A DNA stretch of 64,000 nt from Ruminococcus flavefaciens FD-1 (GTDB taxonomy: Bacteria > Bacillota > Clostridia > Oscillospirales > Ruminococcaceae), in assembly GCA_000174895.1 (NCBI GenBank), contig ACOK01000112.1, positions 60,140-124,139 of the forward strand, given 5' to 3'. Position 1 is the stretch's first letter; each line of letters starts with the position of its first letter. Of this stretch, positions 1 through 9,034 are shown piece after piece. The notes beneath the pieces are model-generated. The model did not search any database, was not told the DNA's origin, and saw only the letters and a program-made list of their open reading frames with translations. Made by a program: the position numbers and the translations under genes.

Positions 1-72
1 CCTTTTTGGAGTATAATCATTTAAAAGCCTGAGAAAGTCTTTTTATAGATATCTCCTTAAAATACAGCATAA

Positions 73-114
73 ACTACAGAGCCAACAGCATTTAGCTGTT
101 GGTTTTGTAGTTTT
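73..114 (-). terminator. Intrinsic terminator
   Basis: The stem CCAACAGC/GCTGTTGG has an ATTTA loop and outer pairing AACTACA/TGTAGTT. It sits just past the stop of the 130-1281 gene. A T-run is present on the plus strand and A-rich sequence on the other side, so it may act in both directions. Confidence 0.6.
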
Positions 115-129
115 CGGGTAATACCATTG

Positions 130-1281
130 TTATATCTTAATCAATTTCTGATACTCCTCCATCTCCAGCTCGCCATCAGCAGCTTTAGTTCGCAGCTCAA
201 TAGCGTGCTCTCCCCACTCAGCGAACTGTGACTTGCTCATTTTCTTTTTCATATAGCGAGCGTAGTGCTGCTTGTATGCGCGGTTGTATATTTCCCAAAC
301 AGGATCACTCTTTATCTTCTCCTTGAAGTTATGGCTCATTGCATTGTCACGACAGGTCTTTGGAGGATTACTGCTGACCAGTCGCTTGCAGTAGTGTGAA
401 AACGTTGTATGCTTCATGATAAACCACCGACCACAGTTGCGGCACTTGACAGGCATGAACTTCTCCTCAATGCACTTGAACAATTCAAAATACAGAAAGG
501 CTCCCAGCGATGTGAAACGATAAGTCTCACAGAGTATGGGACCTTTTTTCGTTTCGACAACTGTGTGTCCCATGCACATACTTCCGCTTGAAATAACGCC
601 TCTATATTTTTGAAATGTGTCAATCACTTTCTGAGTTGTCGGATAACTGTTGTGGTTACAAAGTTCGTCTACAAACGGCATAAAGATTTTCTTGACGCGG
701 ATAATGTCCTCGATAAAAGTTGAGAACTCGTTCGTCATCTGTTCGATACAAGTTGTGAAGTCTGCGGCGTCTTTTCTGTTTTCATAGTTGCTAAAAACCT
801 TCTTGCTGTCAAATTCGTAGTCAGATAATGCTCGCAGTTCGTTCAAATCTTCTGTGATATACATTTCCTCATAGGACACAGGAGTGCTCTCTGCGTCGAC
901 AAAGTGTTCGTTGTAGTCATCGACTTCAAACTCCGAGTCTTCATAGAAAGGCTCGTCAAAGATGTCGTTGTAGTATGCGAACAGATTTCTCAGCAGACCG
1001 TGCCTGAAATGTTTTGTGTCGTATGGCGGAAGTGACTTTGCAATGTCCATGATGCTATCGTATGTGAATTCTATTTCCTGTGCACACTTTCCTATGTCAG
1101 CAGGACAGAACAAGGAACTGATGTTCAGCTCAGACTTTGCACGTTCACATACGTCAAATAGTTCACCTAAGTCATAAAAATTCATTGAAAAATAGCACAG
1201 AAGTATCTCTCCGAGCGGATAGACTCTGCCGTCGTAAAGATATATTTTTCTGTCATGGTAGTGTGCTTCTATCTCAAACAT
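130..1281 (-). CDS. DUF6076-like protein of unknown function
   Basis: This 383-residue protein has no assigned activity. The C-terminal third contains a small cysteine cluster, CRNCGRWF followed about 20 residues later by YCKR and then KTCRD, which resembles a treble-clef or zinc-ribbon site. The overall pattern recalls the clostridial DUF6076 family, recalled from memory and not checked. The central part is rich in acidic residues. The start at 1281 is preceded by GGAGT on the minus strand and by a good promoter 140 bp upstream. It is divergent from the small HTH gene at 1542, and the two share interlocked -35 boxes, so co-regulation is likely. Confidence 0.6.
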   Translation of the reverse strand: MFEIEAHYHDRKIYLYDGRVYPLGEILLCYFSMNFYDLGELFDVCERAKSELNISSLFCPADIGKCAQEIEFTYDSIMDIAKSLPPYDTKHFRHGLLRNLFAYYNDIFDEPFYEDSEFEVDDYNEHFVDAESTPVSYEEMYITEDLNELRALSDYEFDSKKVFSNYENRKDAADFTTCIEQMTNEFSTFIEDIIRVKKIFMPFVDELCNHNSYPTTQKVIDTFQKYRGVISSGSMCMGHTVVETKKGPILCETYRFTSLGAFLYFELFKCIEEKFMPVKCRNCGRWFIMKHTTFSHYCKRLVSSNPPKTCRDNAMSHNFKEKIKSDPVWEIYNRAYKQHYARYMKKKMSKSQFAEWGEHAIELRTKAADGELEMEEYQKLIKI

Positions 1282-1426
1282 AATAACTCCTTTCAGAAAT
1301 AGTGTTCTATTTCATCAGAGTGCATAACACTGCGGTTTGCTTTGAAAACAGCTGTATAAATAGCTGAAAGCTAAAAGTTTACAACTTGTTCATAAAAATA
1401 GATTATAGATTGAACTCGGTAGAGAT

Positions 1427-1470
1427 AGTATACTATATCTATTGACTTTTGTCAAGAGAGCGTGTATACT
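1427..1470. promoter_or_regulatory. Divergent promoters sharing an interlocked -35 palindrome
   Basis: On the plus strand TTGACT (1442-1447) is followed after 17 bp by TATACT (1465-1470). On the minus strand TTGACA (1455-1450) is followed after 17 bp by TATACT (1432-1427). The two -35 boxes overlap in the palindrome TTGACTTTTGTCAA, so only one polymerase can probably bind at a time. The pair serves the genes at 130-1281 and 1542-1853. Confidence 0.75.
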
Positions 1471-1541
1471 GAATGCAGTTAAGACGTCCGGACACTCTTG
1501 ACATCACAAGTAAAAACTCGAAACGCGAAAGGAAGATGTAG

Positions 1542-1853
1542 ATGAAAGATTTGAACGTTATCAACTGCACAGCGTACTCTAACGGCGTCAATTCACCGCT
1601 TGAGTATCTCAACATCACTACGCCTGCCGAGTTCAAGGTGGTGATGGATTTACTCTGCTACTACGACAGCGAAAAGAAAACCTCGACCATAAGCCGTACA
1701 GGTATTGCAAGAGATACTGCGATGTCAGTAAGCAATGTTGAGCGAGCGCTCAAAACTCTTGCACAGAAGGACATCATTCGTATCCACAACAACTATGCCG
1801 ACAACGGTCGTCAGGTCGAGAACTCTTATGAGGTAGCGTTCCTCAAATATTAA
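1542..1853 (+). CDS. Small winged-helix DNA-binding protein
   Basis: This 103-residue protein fits a winged helix. Residues about 28-90 read as helix, helix-turn-helix (TISRTGIARDTAMSVSNVERAL) and wing (KDIIRIHNN...NSYEV), like MarR/RepA-type domains. AGGAAG lies just ahead of the ATG. It is transcribed from the 1442-1470 promoter and may control the divergent pair, which is inference. Its 3' end overlaps by 11 bp the end of the convergent frameshifted ORF at 1843-2114. Confidence 0.6.
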   Translation: MKDLNVINCTAYSNGVNSPLEYLNITTPAEFKVVMDLLCYYDSEKKTSTISRTGIARDTAMSVSNVERALKTLAQKDIIRIHNNYADNGRQVENSYEVAFLKY

Positions 1854-2114
1854 ATGTTATCCAATCTCCAGCATGCATCTTTTGATGTTTACTTAGTTTA
1901 TCCAGTGAAGTTATAAGAGCTGAAGTGCGACGTTTCTCCATTGCTCGTTCCAAATCAAGGGAGCCATTATTCAAATATTTTTTTGCTTCATAGCTTTTGA
2001 GTGTGCTTGTCGAACATGCTGGATTGTTGTTCGTATCTTTTTTTGCCAGTCTTTTGGCTCTGTATACATTATATCTTCCAGCATTGTTAGCCTTTCCGAT
2101 TTTAACGGTTTCAT
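1843..2114 (-). pseudogene. Frameshifted small ORF, about 90 codons if repaired
   Basis: A perfect GGAGG ribosome site lies 6 nt before ATG at 2114, but that frame ends after 47 codons. The frame two bases over stays open to 1843 and reads like a basic, well-formed protein (IGKANNAGRYNVYRAKRLAK ... LDLERAMEKRRTSALITSL). Adding one A to the AAA right after the ATG joins the start to this frame: 272 bp become 273, or 91 codons. I do not recognise the family. It lies 21 bp downstream of the ImmA/IrrE gene and is probably co-transcribed with it. It is either a real frameshift or a homopolymer sequencing error. Confidence 0.55.
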
Positions 2115-2135
2115 TTTACACCTCCGATTATATTT

Positions 2136-4049
2136 TTATATAACTTCTTCATATTGTTTCTGCTCACGTTCTTGTGTCCAAGGGGTGAATCCTTCTTCCT
2201 TCAGGAATGCATTTATCTGGAATACATTAGCGTCAGGCAGAAGGTCAAGGATAGTAAGATACATATTGTGAACAGGATTGTGCGGATCGAACTGTACACC
2301 TGCTTTTTGCATAAGATCAACTATAAAAGGCATTTCAAGCTCCAGAGCTACACTGAATGCAAGAATTGTCTCAATCTTGAATTTTCCACCTTTTCTCATT
2401 CTTCCTATGGTTGTCAGTCCAAGTCCGGAGCGTTCTGCAAGTGTTTCCACGGTTACCTTGCATCTCTTCATATGGAACTTGACAGCTTCAGCAAAAGGAT
2501 TGCTTCCTGAATTACTTTGCAGTTTTATATCTTCCTTGCTGTGTTCCTTCAGTGCTTTCCTGAGCTTCTTCTTTTGCTCGTTATCCAAAGTGTGCTCGAC
2601 TATAAGGCTCAGGTCTTCCTTGTTAAGCTCACCATATGTGTACGAATACTCTTGTTTTCCATAAATACGCTTAAAGCTGAGGCAGCACTCTGCCATATTG
2701 TGCTTAGCATATTCGGTTAAAGCGAAGGCAACTCCGTACTCCTTGATGATGTATTTCTCATCGTTGCAGCACAGATGTCCGTCGATATATATGTATTTCC
2801 GTGAGCTCACAAGAGCTGCGAAATCTGATGAACTGCCATAAATTTCTGCAATACACTTTAAGGGGAGGGTATATGTATAGTCCATAGGGAAATAATCTTC
2901 AATCTCATGATCCTCCACATAGCCTGTAGTGCAGTAAACGTATACACCTCGAACTTCTGTCCAGCCAAGCTCAATAATTCGTTTCTTGGCTGCGTATCTT
3001 GATACCCCAAACTTATTCTTGACATGATCTATAAGCTCACGGCAGTCATCAAAAGACATTTCGTCATGATGATCCAGAAACTCAAGTATGACATCAGTAG
3101 TATCGCCTTTAGGCATTTGGATACGCCTTGCTATGCTATTCGCCTGTGTTTCCATCCACCTGATACAGTCCTTCTGAGTTTCAGAGTAGAAATAGTCAAG
3201 GAACTCAGGCATTTCCTTTCCGTTCCCTCTGCGATAAAGGCTCTGAGTATAGTAAAACAGGTAGTGCAGGCGGACATGGACACACTCATGAATAATCACA
3301 TAATCGAGCTCAGGACTGTCTATAAGTGACTTATCAACAAGAATGGTATTAGCAGGTATATGCATAATAACCTTGTGACCGTCTTTATCATAAACGGCAA
3401 CATCCTTCTTGTCGAATATGAGCTTCGACTTTATCTTTCCGCTGAGAGACAGCCTTAAATACTGAATATCATATCCCATAGCCTTGGCTAAAGCTATGCC
3501 GTTGATCTTGTATATATAGTCTCGTTCTTTGTTGTAGTATTGATTCAGTATTTCATCAGCGACTACATCGAATGCATGCTTTGACATAATTGGCACAAGA
3601 AACTGATCAAGAGGATTGCGGCATCTGATCCGCTCACCGTTATACAGCTTCACATCGTTCAGGAAGTCCGAGCTTCCATAAGTCCTGAAATATCCACTTA
3701 CACAGTATTGCTGGTGGCACTCATATCCTGCACAGGAGAAACCGACATCACAGATAACGTACATTATAAACGAGAAGCTGTCTATACGGTCATATTTGCC
3801 GTCAACAATTGTTACGTTTGTTACTTTTGATTTAGCAGAGATGTTATAAGGGAGAGGTAGTTCATTTCTTTCGTGTAGCTTTCGTATAAATGATCCGTAA
3901 TCAAGGGTATAATTCCAGCGGAGATAGTCGGTAAAGGATATTATTTCCGGCATACCCTGCCAGTTAAGATCCCTATACTGTACATATCTTCCGGGACGAA
4001 GCGGATCCTGAACAGTAATAATTGGTCCACGATTATTAATGTAATTCAC
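2136..4049 (-). CDS. ImmA/IrrE-type metallopeptidase with C-terminal XRE HTH
   Basis: This 637-residue protein has a zinc-peptidase motif HECVH at residues 254-258, typical of ImmA/IrrE (COG2856) proteins that cleave repressors. A Cro/C1-type HTH follows near residues 530-590 (VETLAERSGLGLTTIGRMRKGGK). A protease and a DNA-binding domain in one long chain is larger than classical ImmA. The N-terminal 200 residues and the middle are not recognised. It has its own promoter (4158-4130) and is divergent from a second HTH/ImmA pair. The role as a stress- or SOS-responsive switch of a mobile element is inference. Confidence 0.7.
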   Translation of the reverse strand: MNYINNRGPIITVQDPLRPGRYVQYRDLNWQGMPEIISFTDYLRWNYTLDYGSFIRKLHERNELPLPYNISAKSKVTNVTIVDGKYDRIDSFSFIMYVICDVGFSCAGYECHQQYCVSGYFRTYGSSDFLNDVKLYNGERIRCRNPLDQFLVPIMSKHAFDVVADEILNQYYNKERDYIYKINGIALAKAMGYDIQYLRLSLSGKIKSKLIFDKKDVAVYDKDGHKVIMHIPANTILVDKSLIDSPELDYVIIHECVHVRLHYLFYYTQSLYRRGNGKEMPEFLDYFYSETQKDCIRWMETQANSIARRIQMPKGDTTDVILEFLDHHDEMSFDDCRELIDHVKNKFGVSRYAAKKRIIELGWTEVRGVYVYCTTGYVEDHEIEDYFPMDYTYTLPLKCIAEIYGSSSDFAALVSSRKYIYIDGHLCCNDEKYIIKEYGVAFALTEYAKHNMAECCLSFKRIYGKQEYSYTYGELNKEDLSLIVEHTLDNEQKKKLRKALKEHSKEDIKLQSNSGSNPFAEAVKFHMKRCKVTVETLAERSGLGLTTIGRMRKGGKFKIETILAFSVALELEMPFIVDLMQKAGVQFDPHNPVHNMYLTILDLLPDANVFQINAFLKEEGFTPWTQEREQKQYEEVI

Positions 4050-4129
4050 ACTAATATCCCCCTAATTTACCATTATTACTTGTCTCTTTCCTATTCCACA
4101 CATTGGAAGTTACACTTTTTCTTGGCTAT

Positions 4130-4158
4130 ATTTTATCATTCAAATATCACATTGTCAA
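4130..4158 (-). promoter_or_regulatory. Sigma-A promoter for the 2136-4049 gene
   Basis: On the minus strand TTGACA (4158-4153) is followed after 17 bp by TAAAAT (4135-4130), about 80 bp before the start codon at 4049. Confidence 0.7.
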
Positions 4159-4247
4159 GGGGATATTTTAACTTTGGATATGTTGTCGGAAAATGCGACA
4201 TTCAATTGTGAGGATTGATGATTTTTGAAGAAATCAACAAATCCCTA

Positions 4248-4276
4248 TTGACAAAACGAATGTTCTGTGATATATT
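4248..4276 (+). promoter_or_regulatory. Sigma-A promoter for the HTH-ImmA-polymerase operon
   Basis: TTGACA (4248-4253) is followed after 17 bp by TATATT (4271-4276). Transcription would begin near 4283, so the ATG at 4215 cannot be the start of the downstream gene and the ATG at 4335 is used instead. Confidence 0.7.
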
Positions 4277-4334
4277 AAAGTCACATACAAATGAGACATT
4301 AGTGTGCATATCATTTCAGGAAAGGGGCGATTTT

Positions 4335-4726
4335 ATGGAGTTTGGTGAGAAACTCAAGCAAATCCGCATTGCCAGCCATATGTCACAGGAACAGTTGGCA
4401 GATATAACCGGTCTCGAACGAAAAACAATAGCCAGATATGAAATGGGTGAAACAGTTCCCAGGTATAACAAAGTCTATGAGAAGTTATCCGAGTTTTTCA
4501 AGACATCCATTGATTTCTGGAAAAATGACAATCCTGATGACTTTCAGCAGACTGCTGCTATTGCTTATGGTGCTGATGCTAAATGCAGGCACAAAAGCTG
4601 CTCGATGATGCTGCAGGACTGTTTGCCGGAGGTGCTTTATCTGATGAGGACAAAGATGCAGTTTTCAATGCACTACAGAAGGTATATTGGGAGATAAAGG
4701 TAGAGAAGGCAAAGAAGTCAGAATAG
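4335..4726 (+). pseudogene. XRE-family HTH regulator, frameshifted
   Basis: The ATG at 4335 follows AGGAAAGGGG. Residues 1-60 form a standard Cro/C1 HTH (MSQEQLADITGLERKTIARY). After AAIAYGADAK the reading frame breaks at about 4581. The next frame continues to 4726 with a natural C-terminus: MQAQKLLDDAAGLFAGG and then KVYWEIKVEKAKKSE. One missing A in the AAATG run explains it: 392 bp should be 393, or 131 codons. As read, the protein ends at 4697 with a nonsense tail. It precedes the ImmA/IrrE gene by 18 bp, the usual repressor/anti-repressor-protease pairing. Confidence 0.8.
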
Positions 4727-4744
4727 TTTTCTGGGGGTGTTCTT

Positions 4745-5236
4745 ATGACTATTTATGAAATAGTTGAAGAGCTTAAAACAAAATATCGTTCTTCTGATCC
4801 ATTTGAGTTGTGTGACTATCTTGGTGTCAAGGTCGCTGTGACCTATCTCGGCTCTCTTAAAGGACTATACACTTACATTGATGACGTACCGGCCATTCTT
4901 ATTTCTTCTGCTATAAAGCGTATCCCTCAGCTCCTGGTATGTGCTCACGAGCTTGGTCATCATGTTCTTCACTCAGACATCGCCAAGCAAGGAGCTCTTC
5001 GAGAGTTCACCTTTTTCAATATGCGTGATAAGACAGAGGCTGAAGCTAACAGGTTTATGGCAAATCTAAACATTGAGGATGATGAGCTGGATGAACTATT
5101 CAGAGAAGGCAGAAGTGTTTCTGAGGCAGCCCAGATACTGTGTTTCCCGGAAGAATTGCTCAATATAAAGATCAGCGACATGGTCCGCAGAGGCTATAAA
5201 TATACCAATTACAGCGGCAATATACGATTATTCTAA
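4745..5236 (+). CDS. ImmA/IrrE family metallo-endopeptidase
   Basis: This 163-residue protein has the zinc motif HELGH at residues 68-72, followed by an acidic helix (EAEANRFMANL) that supplies the third ligand in this family. In ICEBs1, ImmA cleaves the repressor ImmR encoded next door, and here the neighbouring repressor is the frameshifted HTH gene at 4335. GGGGGT lies 6 nt before the ATG. Placement between an HTH repressor and a Y-family polymerase suggests a DNA-damage-responsive module, which is inference. Confidence 0.85.
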   Translation: MTIYEIVEELKTKYRSSDPFELCDYLGVKVAVTYLGSLKGLYTYIDDVPAILISSAIKRIPQLLVCAHELGHHVLHSDIAKQGALREFTFFNMRDKTEAEANRFMANLNIEDDELDELFREGRSVSEAAQILCFPEELLNIKISDMVRRGYKYTNYSGNIRLF

Positions 5237-5260
5237 ATTACACAGAATGGAGGAGTAGCT

Positions 5261-6487
5261 ATGGGAAACGTCTATATGTGTATAGATTTGAAGTCGTTTT
5301 ATGCAAGTGTTGAATGCGTCGCTCGTGGCTATGATCCTTTCAAAGTACCTTTGGTAGTAGCGGACCCAACTAGTGGTGACGGGGCTATTACTCTGGCTAT
5401 CTCTCCTGCACTCAAGGAACTCGGTGTCAAGAATCGATGCCGGATATATGAGATTCCCAAGCAAATCCAGTATGAGATAGCTATGCCGAGAATGAAAAAG
5501 TACATTGAGGTATCTGCTCAGATCTACGGCATATACCTGCAATATCTTTCGCCTGACGATATTCATGTTTACTCTATCGATGAGGTTTTTATTGATGCAA
5601 CGCCATATCTGCGAACTTATAACTGCAAGGCGAAGGACTTCGCCAAGCTCTTAATGAAGGTAGTTATGGATAAAACGGAGATCTGTGCTACTGCTGGTAT
5701 CGGTACTAACCTATACCTCGCTAAGATAGCGATGGATATCGTCACAAAGCACGTTCCGGAGCATATCGGGATTCTTACAGAAGAGCTGTATCAGAAGTAT
5801 CTCTGGAAACATCAACCTCTTACTGACTTTTGGAATGTAGGTCGTGGAACGGCTGCTCGGCTTGCAAAATACGGCGTTTTTGATATGAAGGGCATAACAG
5901 AACTTCCCGAGGATCTACTATACAAGGAATTCGTAGTAAAAGCTGAGTTCCTTATAGATCATGCCTGGGGCCGCGAGCCCTGTACTATGGAACAAATTCA
6001 TAATTATCGTGGTAAGAGCAAATCCCTTTCGAACAGTCAGATACTTTTTGAAGACTACGATGTCGACGGAGCTCGTATAGTTATGAAGGAAATGGTTGAA
6101 AATCTTGTCTTAGAACTGGTTGAAAACGACCTTTATGCCAAGGGCATCTCTCTATTTATATGATACTCTAAGAACTGCATCCCTGAAACCGGCAGCAGAG
6201 TGAAGCTATCTCAGACAACCTGCTCGATAAAGAAGATTCAGGCTGCATTTGAAAAGCTCTTTATTGAAAAAATAAAGATAGGCTATGGAATCATGCAGAT
6301 AGGTATATCTCTTACAGATTTGACTTATGAACCGGATATGCAGCTCAGTTTCTTTGATGATCCTGAGGATGATGAAAAAGAAAAGAATATTGAGGTAGCT
6401 ATGATAGATATTCCTTACACACTTTATATGGTATATACCACAATGCTGATTTTGACCTATGCGGAATATTTTTTGGTTTGCCAATAG
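5261..6487 (+). pseudogene. Y-family DNA polymerase (UmuC/DinB type), nonsense codon and truncated end
   Basis: The first 300 codons give the catalytic palm and fingers of a translesion polymerase: IDLKSFYASVE at residues 8-18, the metal-binding SIDE motif at 105-108, then the little-finger region. An in-frame TGA at 6161-6163 stops it after GISLFI. The same frame continues with YSKNCIPETGSRVKLSQ, where homologues usually read a glycine, so GGA probably became TGA. Similarity to the family seems to end near 6411 (KNIEVAMID), after which the frame reads hydrophobic sequence up to 6487, so the normal C-terminus was lost at a junction. AGGAG precedes ATG 5261. The product is probably inactive or reduced to a catalytic core. 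Confidence 0.85.
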
Positions 6488-6562
6488 ACTTTAGTTTTTT
6501 GAAGCACAATTATCCCTTAATTCCCAATATTTTGAATAATTGACTACTTTTTTTGATTCATC

Positions 6563-6591
6563 TTGACACACTTTATCAAGTGATGTATAAT
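6563..6591 (+). promoter_or_regulatory. Consensus sigma-A promoter of the amidotransferase-luxR unit
   Basis: TTGACA (6563-6568), 17 bp and TATAAT (6586-6591) form a full consensus. The expected start near 6599 lies directly before a terminator-like hairpin, so the transcript would open with AGCAAAGG and the stem. Confidence 0.85.
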
Positions 6592-6603
6592 ATAAATATT
6601 AGC

Positions 6604-6637
6604 AAAGGTGCTGTATTTTGACAGCACCTTTATTTTT
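6604..6637 (+). terminator. 5'-leader terminator hairpin (possible attenuator)
   Basis: AAAGGTGCTGT pairs with ACAGCACCTTT across an ATTTTG loop and is followed by TATTTTTTT. The structure is promoter-proximal, between the promoter and the ATG at 6652. It would either terminate very early or protect the 5' end. Confidence 0.6.
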
Positions 6638-6651
6638 TTGGGGGGAATTGT

Positions 6652-7360
6652 TATGAAAAAAGTTCCGGTCATAGGAGTTGTGCCTTTAATAGATTATACT
6701 AAAAGCAGTTATTGGATGCTTCCCGGATATTTAAACGGTATCAGACAGGCAGGAGCTATGCCAATAATGTTCCCTGTCATTGACAATAATGCCGATGCCG
6801 AAATGCTTGCAGATATGTGTGACGGATTTCTGTTCACAGGCGGTCAGGACGTTGATCCTGCTGTATATGGTGCGGAAAAGACTGAGCTTTGCGGTGAGTG
6901 CTGTCCTGAACGGGACACTATGGAGAAACTCCTGTTTGATATTGCAATGAAAAGAGATATTCCCGTTCTCGGTATATGCAGAGGAATACAGTTTATAAAT
7001 GCTTGCTTGGGCGGTACTTTATGGCAGGATATTCCAACACAGTTTTCCGATAAACTCACACATTGTCAGAAACCGCCGTATAATAAACCTGTTCATGATG
7101 TTATGATCGATAGAGATTCCCCATTGTATGAACTGCTGAAAAAAGAGTGTATCGCCGTCAACAGTTATCATCATCAAGGGGTACGGGAGTTATCACCTGA
7201 ACTGAAAAGGATGGCATCAGCTCCCGACGGTCTTGTTGAAGCGGTATACGCTCCTGATCATAAGTTCTTATGGGCTGTTCAATGGCATCCGGAGTTTTCC
7301 TATGAAAGCGACAAAAACAGCCTTCTTGTTTTTAATGCCTTTGTCGAAAAATGTAAGTAA
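6652..7360 (+). CDS. Class I glutamine amidotransferase-like hydrolase (PuuD/peptidase C26 type)
   Basis: Starting from the ATG at 6652, behind a GGGGGG ribosome site, this is a 235-residue protein. The nucleophile is C109 in GICRGIQ, and H212 and E214 in QWHPE complete the triad. FTGGQDVDP at 62-70 is typical of gamma-glutamyl-gamma-aminobutyrate hydrolases. These enzymes cleave gamma-glutamyl amides in polyamine breakdown. The true substrate here is unknown, and the neighbourhood suggests a nitrogen-rich compound linked to guanidine or urea. It is the first gene after the 6563 promoter, with luxR following by 36 bp. Confidence 0.85.
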
Positions 7361-7396
7361 AAACTTCACAAACAACTCAGAAAGCCGGTCGATAAT

Positions 7397-8158
7397 ATGC
7401 TGAATGAAAAAGAATGGCTCTCAATAAATGAAATATTATTGGAGCTTTACAAACATGAAGACCTGATAGTTTTTTCTAAAAATATAATGAGATCACTTCG
7501 TAAACTTATCTCATACACTAAAGGATGTTTTATTCTGCTTGATGAGGAGCAGAACACAGTTAAGGAAAAAGTATGCTTTGTTGGATTTGATAATAAAGCC
7601 CAGAAAAATTATATTGAAAAGTATTATGATAAGGATTACATAAAAACACTTTATGATTTTGTTTCAGAAACAAATGCATACAGAGACACTGATATACTGA
7701 ATAAAAACGCAAGAGAAAGTACTGATTTTTACCTTAATTTTCTCAAACCTGAGCAAAGTATTTTCGGGTGCGGTATAATGATAGTGCGAAATGACAGGAT
7801 AATCTGTGAGATAAATCTTTTCAGAGATGAAGAAAGCGGAGATTTTGATGAAAGGGATATGTTCATTCTGAATATATTCAAAAATCATCTTGAAAATATT
7901 GTTTGCAGGTTAATTGATTATGACAAAAACAGTTCTCCATTCGGAAATGGGATCAAAAAAGCTGTTTCAAAATATGAACTTACAACACGTGAAGCACAGG
8001 TTCTGGAACTGATATGCAGCGGAGAATCAAATCAAAATATTGCTAATATTCTGTCTATCAGCGTGTCAACTGTTAAAAAGCATATTTACAACCTTTTTGA
8101 TAAGATCTCTGTTCAAAGCAGAGGTCAACTTATATCTGTCATTATAGAACTAAAGTAG
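7397..8158 (+). CDS. LuxR-family transcriptional regulator with GAF-like sensor
   Basis: This 253-residue protein has a C-terminal LuxR/GerE HTH at about residues 194-253 (LTTREAQVLELICSGESNQ, then STVKKHIYNLFDKI). The N-terminal 180 residues look like a GAF/PAS-type ligand domain (GCFILLDEEQNTVKEKVCF). It lies between the hydrolase gene and the carboxyguanidine deiminase/carboxylase operon, which starts at its own promoter 25 bp beyond its stop. The natural inference is that it activates that operon. No strong ribosome site is visible, so translation may be coupled to the gene before it. Confidence 0.8.
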   Translation: MLNEKEWLSINEILLELYKHEDLIVFSKNIMRSLRKLISYTKGCFILLDEEQNTVKEKVCFVGFDNKAQKNYIEKYYDKDYIKTLYDFVSETNAYRDTDILNKNARESTDFYLNFLKPEQSIFGCGIMIVRNDRIICEINLFRDEESGDFDERDMFILNIFKNHLENIVCRLIDYDKNSSPFGNGIKKAVSKYELTTREAQVLELICSGESNQNIANILSISVSTVKKHIYNLFDKISVQSRGQLISVIIELK

Positions 8159-8182
8159 TATATAAATCATACTTTTGATGAA

Positions 8183-8211
8183 TTGAATAATTGCTTGCTT
8201 TCGGGTATAAT
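8183..8211 (+). promoter_or_regulatory. Promoter of the carboxylase operon
   Basis: TTGAAT (8183-8188), 17 bp and TATAAT (8206-8211). The transcript start is again followed by AGCAAAGG and a hairpin, as at 6563-6637. Confidence 0.75.
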
Positions 8212-8227
8212 AACTTACGTAAAGCAA

Positions 8228-8266
8228 AGGGGCTTGTGAGAACAGTAATTCTCATAAGCCTCTTTT
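8228..8266 (+). terminator. 5'-leader terminator hairpin before the carboxylase operon
   Basis: AGGGGCTTGTGAGAA pairs, with G-U pairs, with TTCTCATAAGCCTCT and is followed by TTTTT. It stands between the promoter and ATG 8304, so it can act as an attenuator or as the luxR terminator if that transcript runs through. Confidence 0.6.
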
Positions 8267-8303
8267 TATTATCAAATTATCCGTTTGTGTGAGGAGAATT
8301 ATT

Positions 8304-9020
8304 ATGCAGAAGATTTTTACAAAGGAATTCAAACCTGGCGAAAAGTGGTCAGGTGCGATAGGACGCAATAAATACATTCATTTCAAAGCTCTTGGCGATA
8401 ATGCTAATGTTTCTGTACTGCTCTATAATATGCTTGATACATCTGAAAGATACAATATGCCTGATACGCTTAAAGCTCAATATACCGCACATCTTACTAA
8501 AGGCAATGTTCTTATGAGCGATAATGGCAGAGTACTTGCAAGCATCACTGAAGACAGTCTTGGATGGCATGATACAATATCGGGACACACCACAAGACTT
8601 CTTACCGACAGAAAGTACGGTAAGACCACGTATCAGGAACACGGCAATGAGTATTGCAGGTGCGGTGAGGAAAACTTTAAGGTGGAACTTATCAGAAACA
8701 ATATGAGTAAACGTGACATCGTTCCGTGCGTTAATCTTTTTTCAAAGGTTTATGTGGAAGATGACGGCTCTATGATATATGTTCCCGATCACTGCAAAAA
8801 AGGTGCAACGATAACTCTCAGAACTGAAATGGATATTATTCTGGTAGTATCCAATACCCCGAATCCTCTTGATCCATCTGAAAAATACCCGTCCGTCCCC
8901 GTAACGATGGAGGTATACAATGCACCTGAGACTGATCTTATGGATGAATGTGTTAACCACAGGGATGAAAACTATCGTGCATTTGAAAATACTTGGGATT
9001 ATCTCAATCTCATCGGTTAA
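8304..9020 (+). CDS. DUF1989 urea-carboxylase-associated protein, carboxyguanidine deiminase-type subunit
   Basis: GAGGAGAATT directly precedes ATG 8304, giving 238 residues. The protein belongs to the DUF1989 family that always accompanies urea/guanidine carboxylases; visible features are the conserved WHDTISGHT and [10 protein letters not shown] segments. In the published guanidine pathway two such subunits (CgdA and CgdB) deiminate carboxyguanidine to allophanate. The partner follows 14 bp downstream, and the carboxylase follows that. Which of the two this one corresponds to cannot be settled by eye. Confidence 0.8.
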   Translation: MQKIFTKEFKPGEKWSGAIGRNKYIHFKALGDNANVSVLLYNMLDTSERYNMPDTLKAQYTAHLTKGNVLMSDNGRVLASITEDSLGWHDTISGHTTRLLTDRKYGKTTYQEHGNEYCRCGEENFKVELIRNNMSKRDIVPCVNLFSKVYVEDDGSMIYVPDHCKKGATITLRTEMDIILVVSNTPNPLDPSEKYPSVPVTMEVYNAPETDLMDECVNHRDENYRAFENTWDYLNLIG

Positions 9021-9034
9021 AAAGGAGAATTATC

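Noticed and set aside
4254..4276. LexA box in the HTH-ImmA promoter
   Set aside because: CGAATGTTCTG resembles half of a site, but the GAAC-N4-GTTC spacing is not there.
4215..4334. Upstream ATG start for the HTH gene
   Set aside because: It lies ahead of the promoter and would be outside the transcript; ATG 4335 has the ribosome site.
6161..6163. TGA read as glycine or selenocysteine in the polymerase
   Set aside because: TGA ends many intact genes in the window, no SECIS-like need exists, and the C-terminus is also truncated, so a nonsense mutation in a decaying gene is simpler.
8160..8303. Guanidine-I (ykkC) riboswitch before the carboxylase operon
   Set aside because: The leader is only about 90 nt and holds a simple terminator stem; none of the conserved ykkC sequence blocks is visible.
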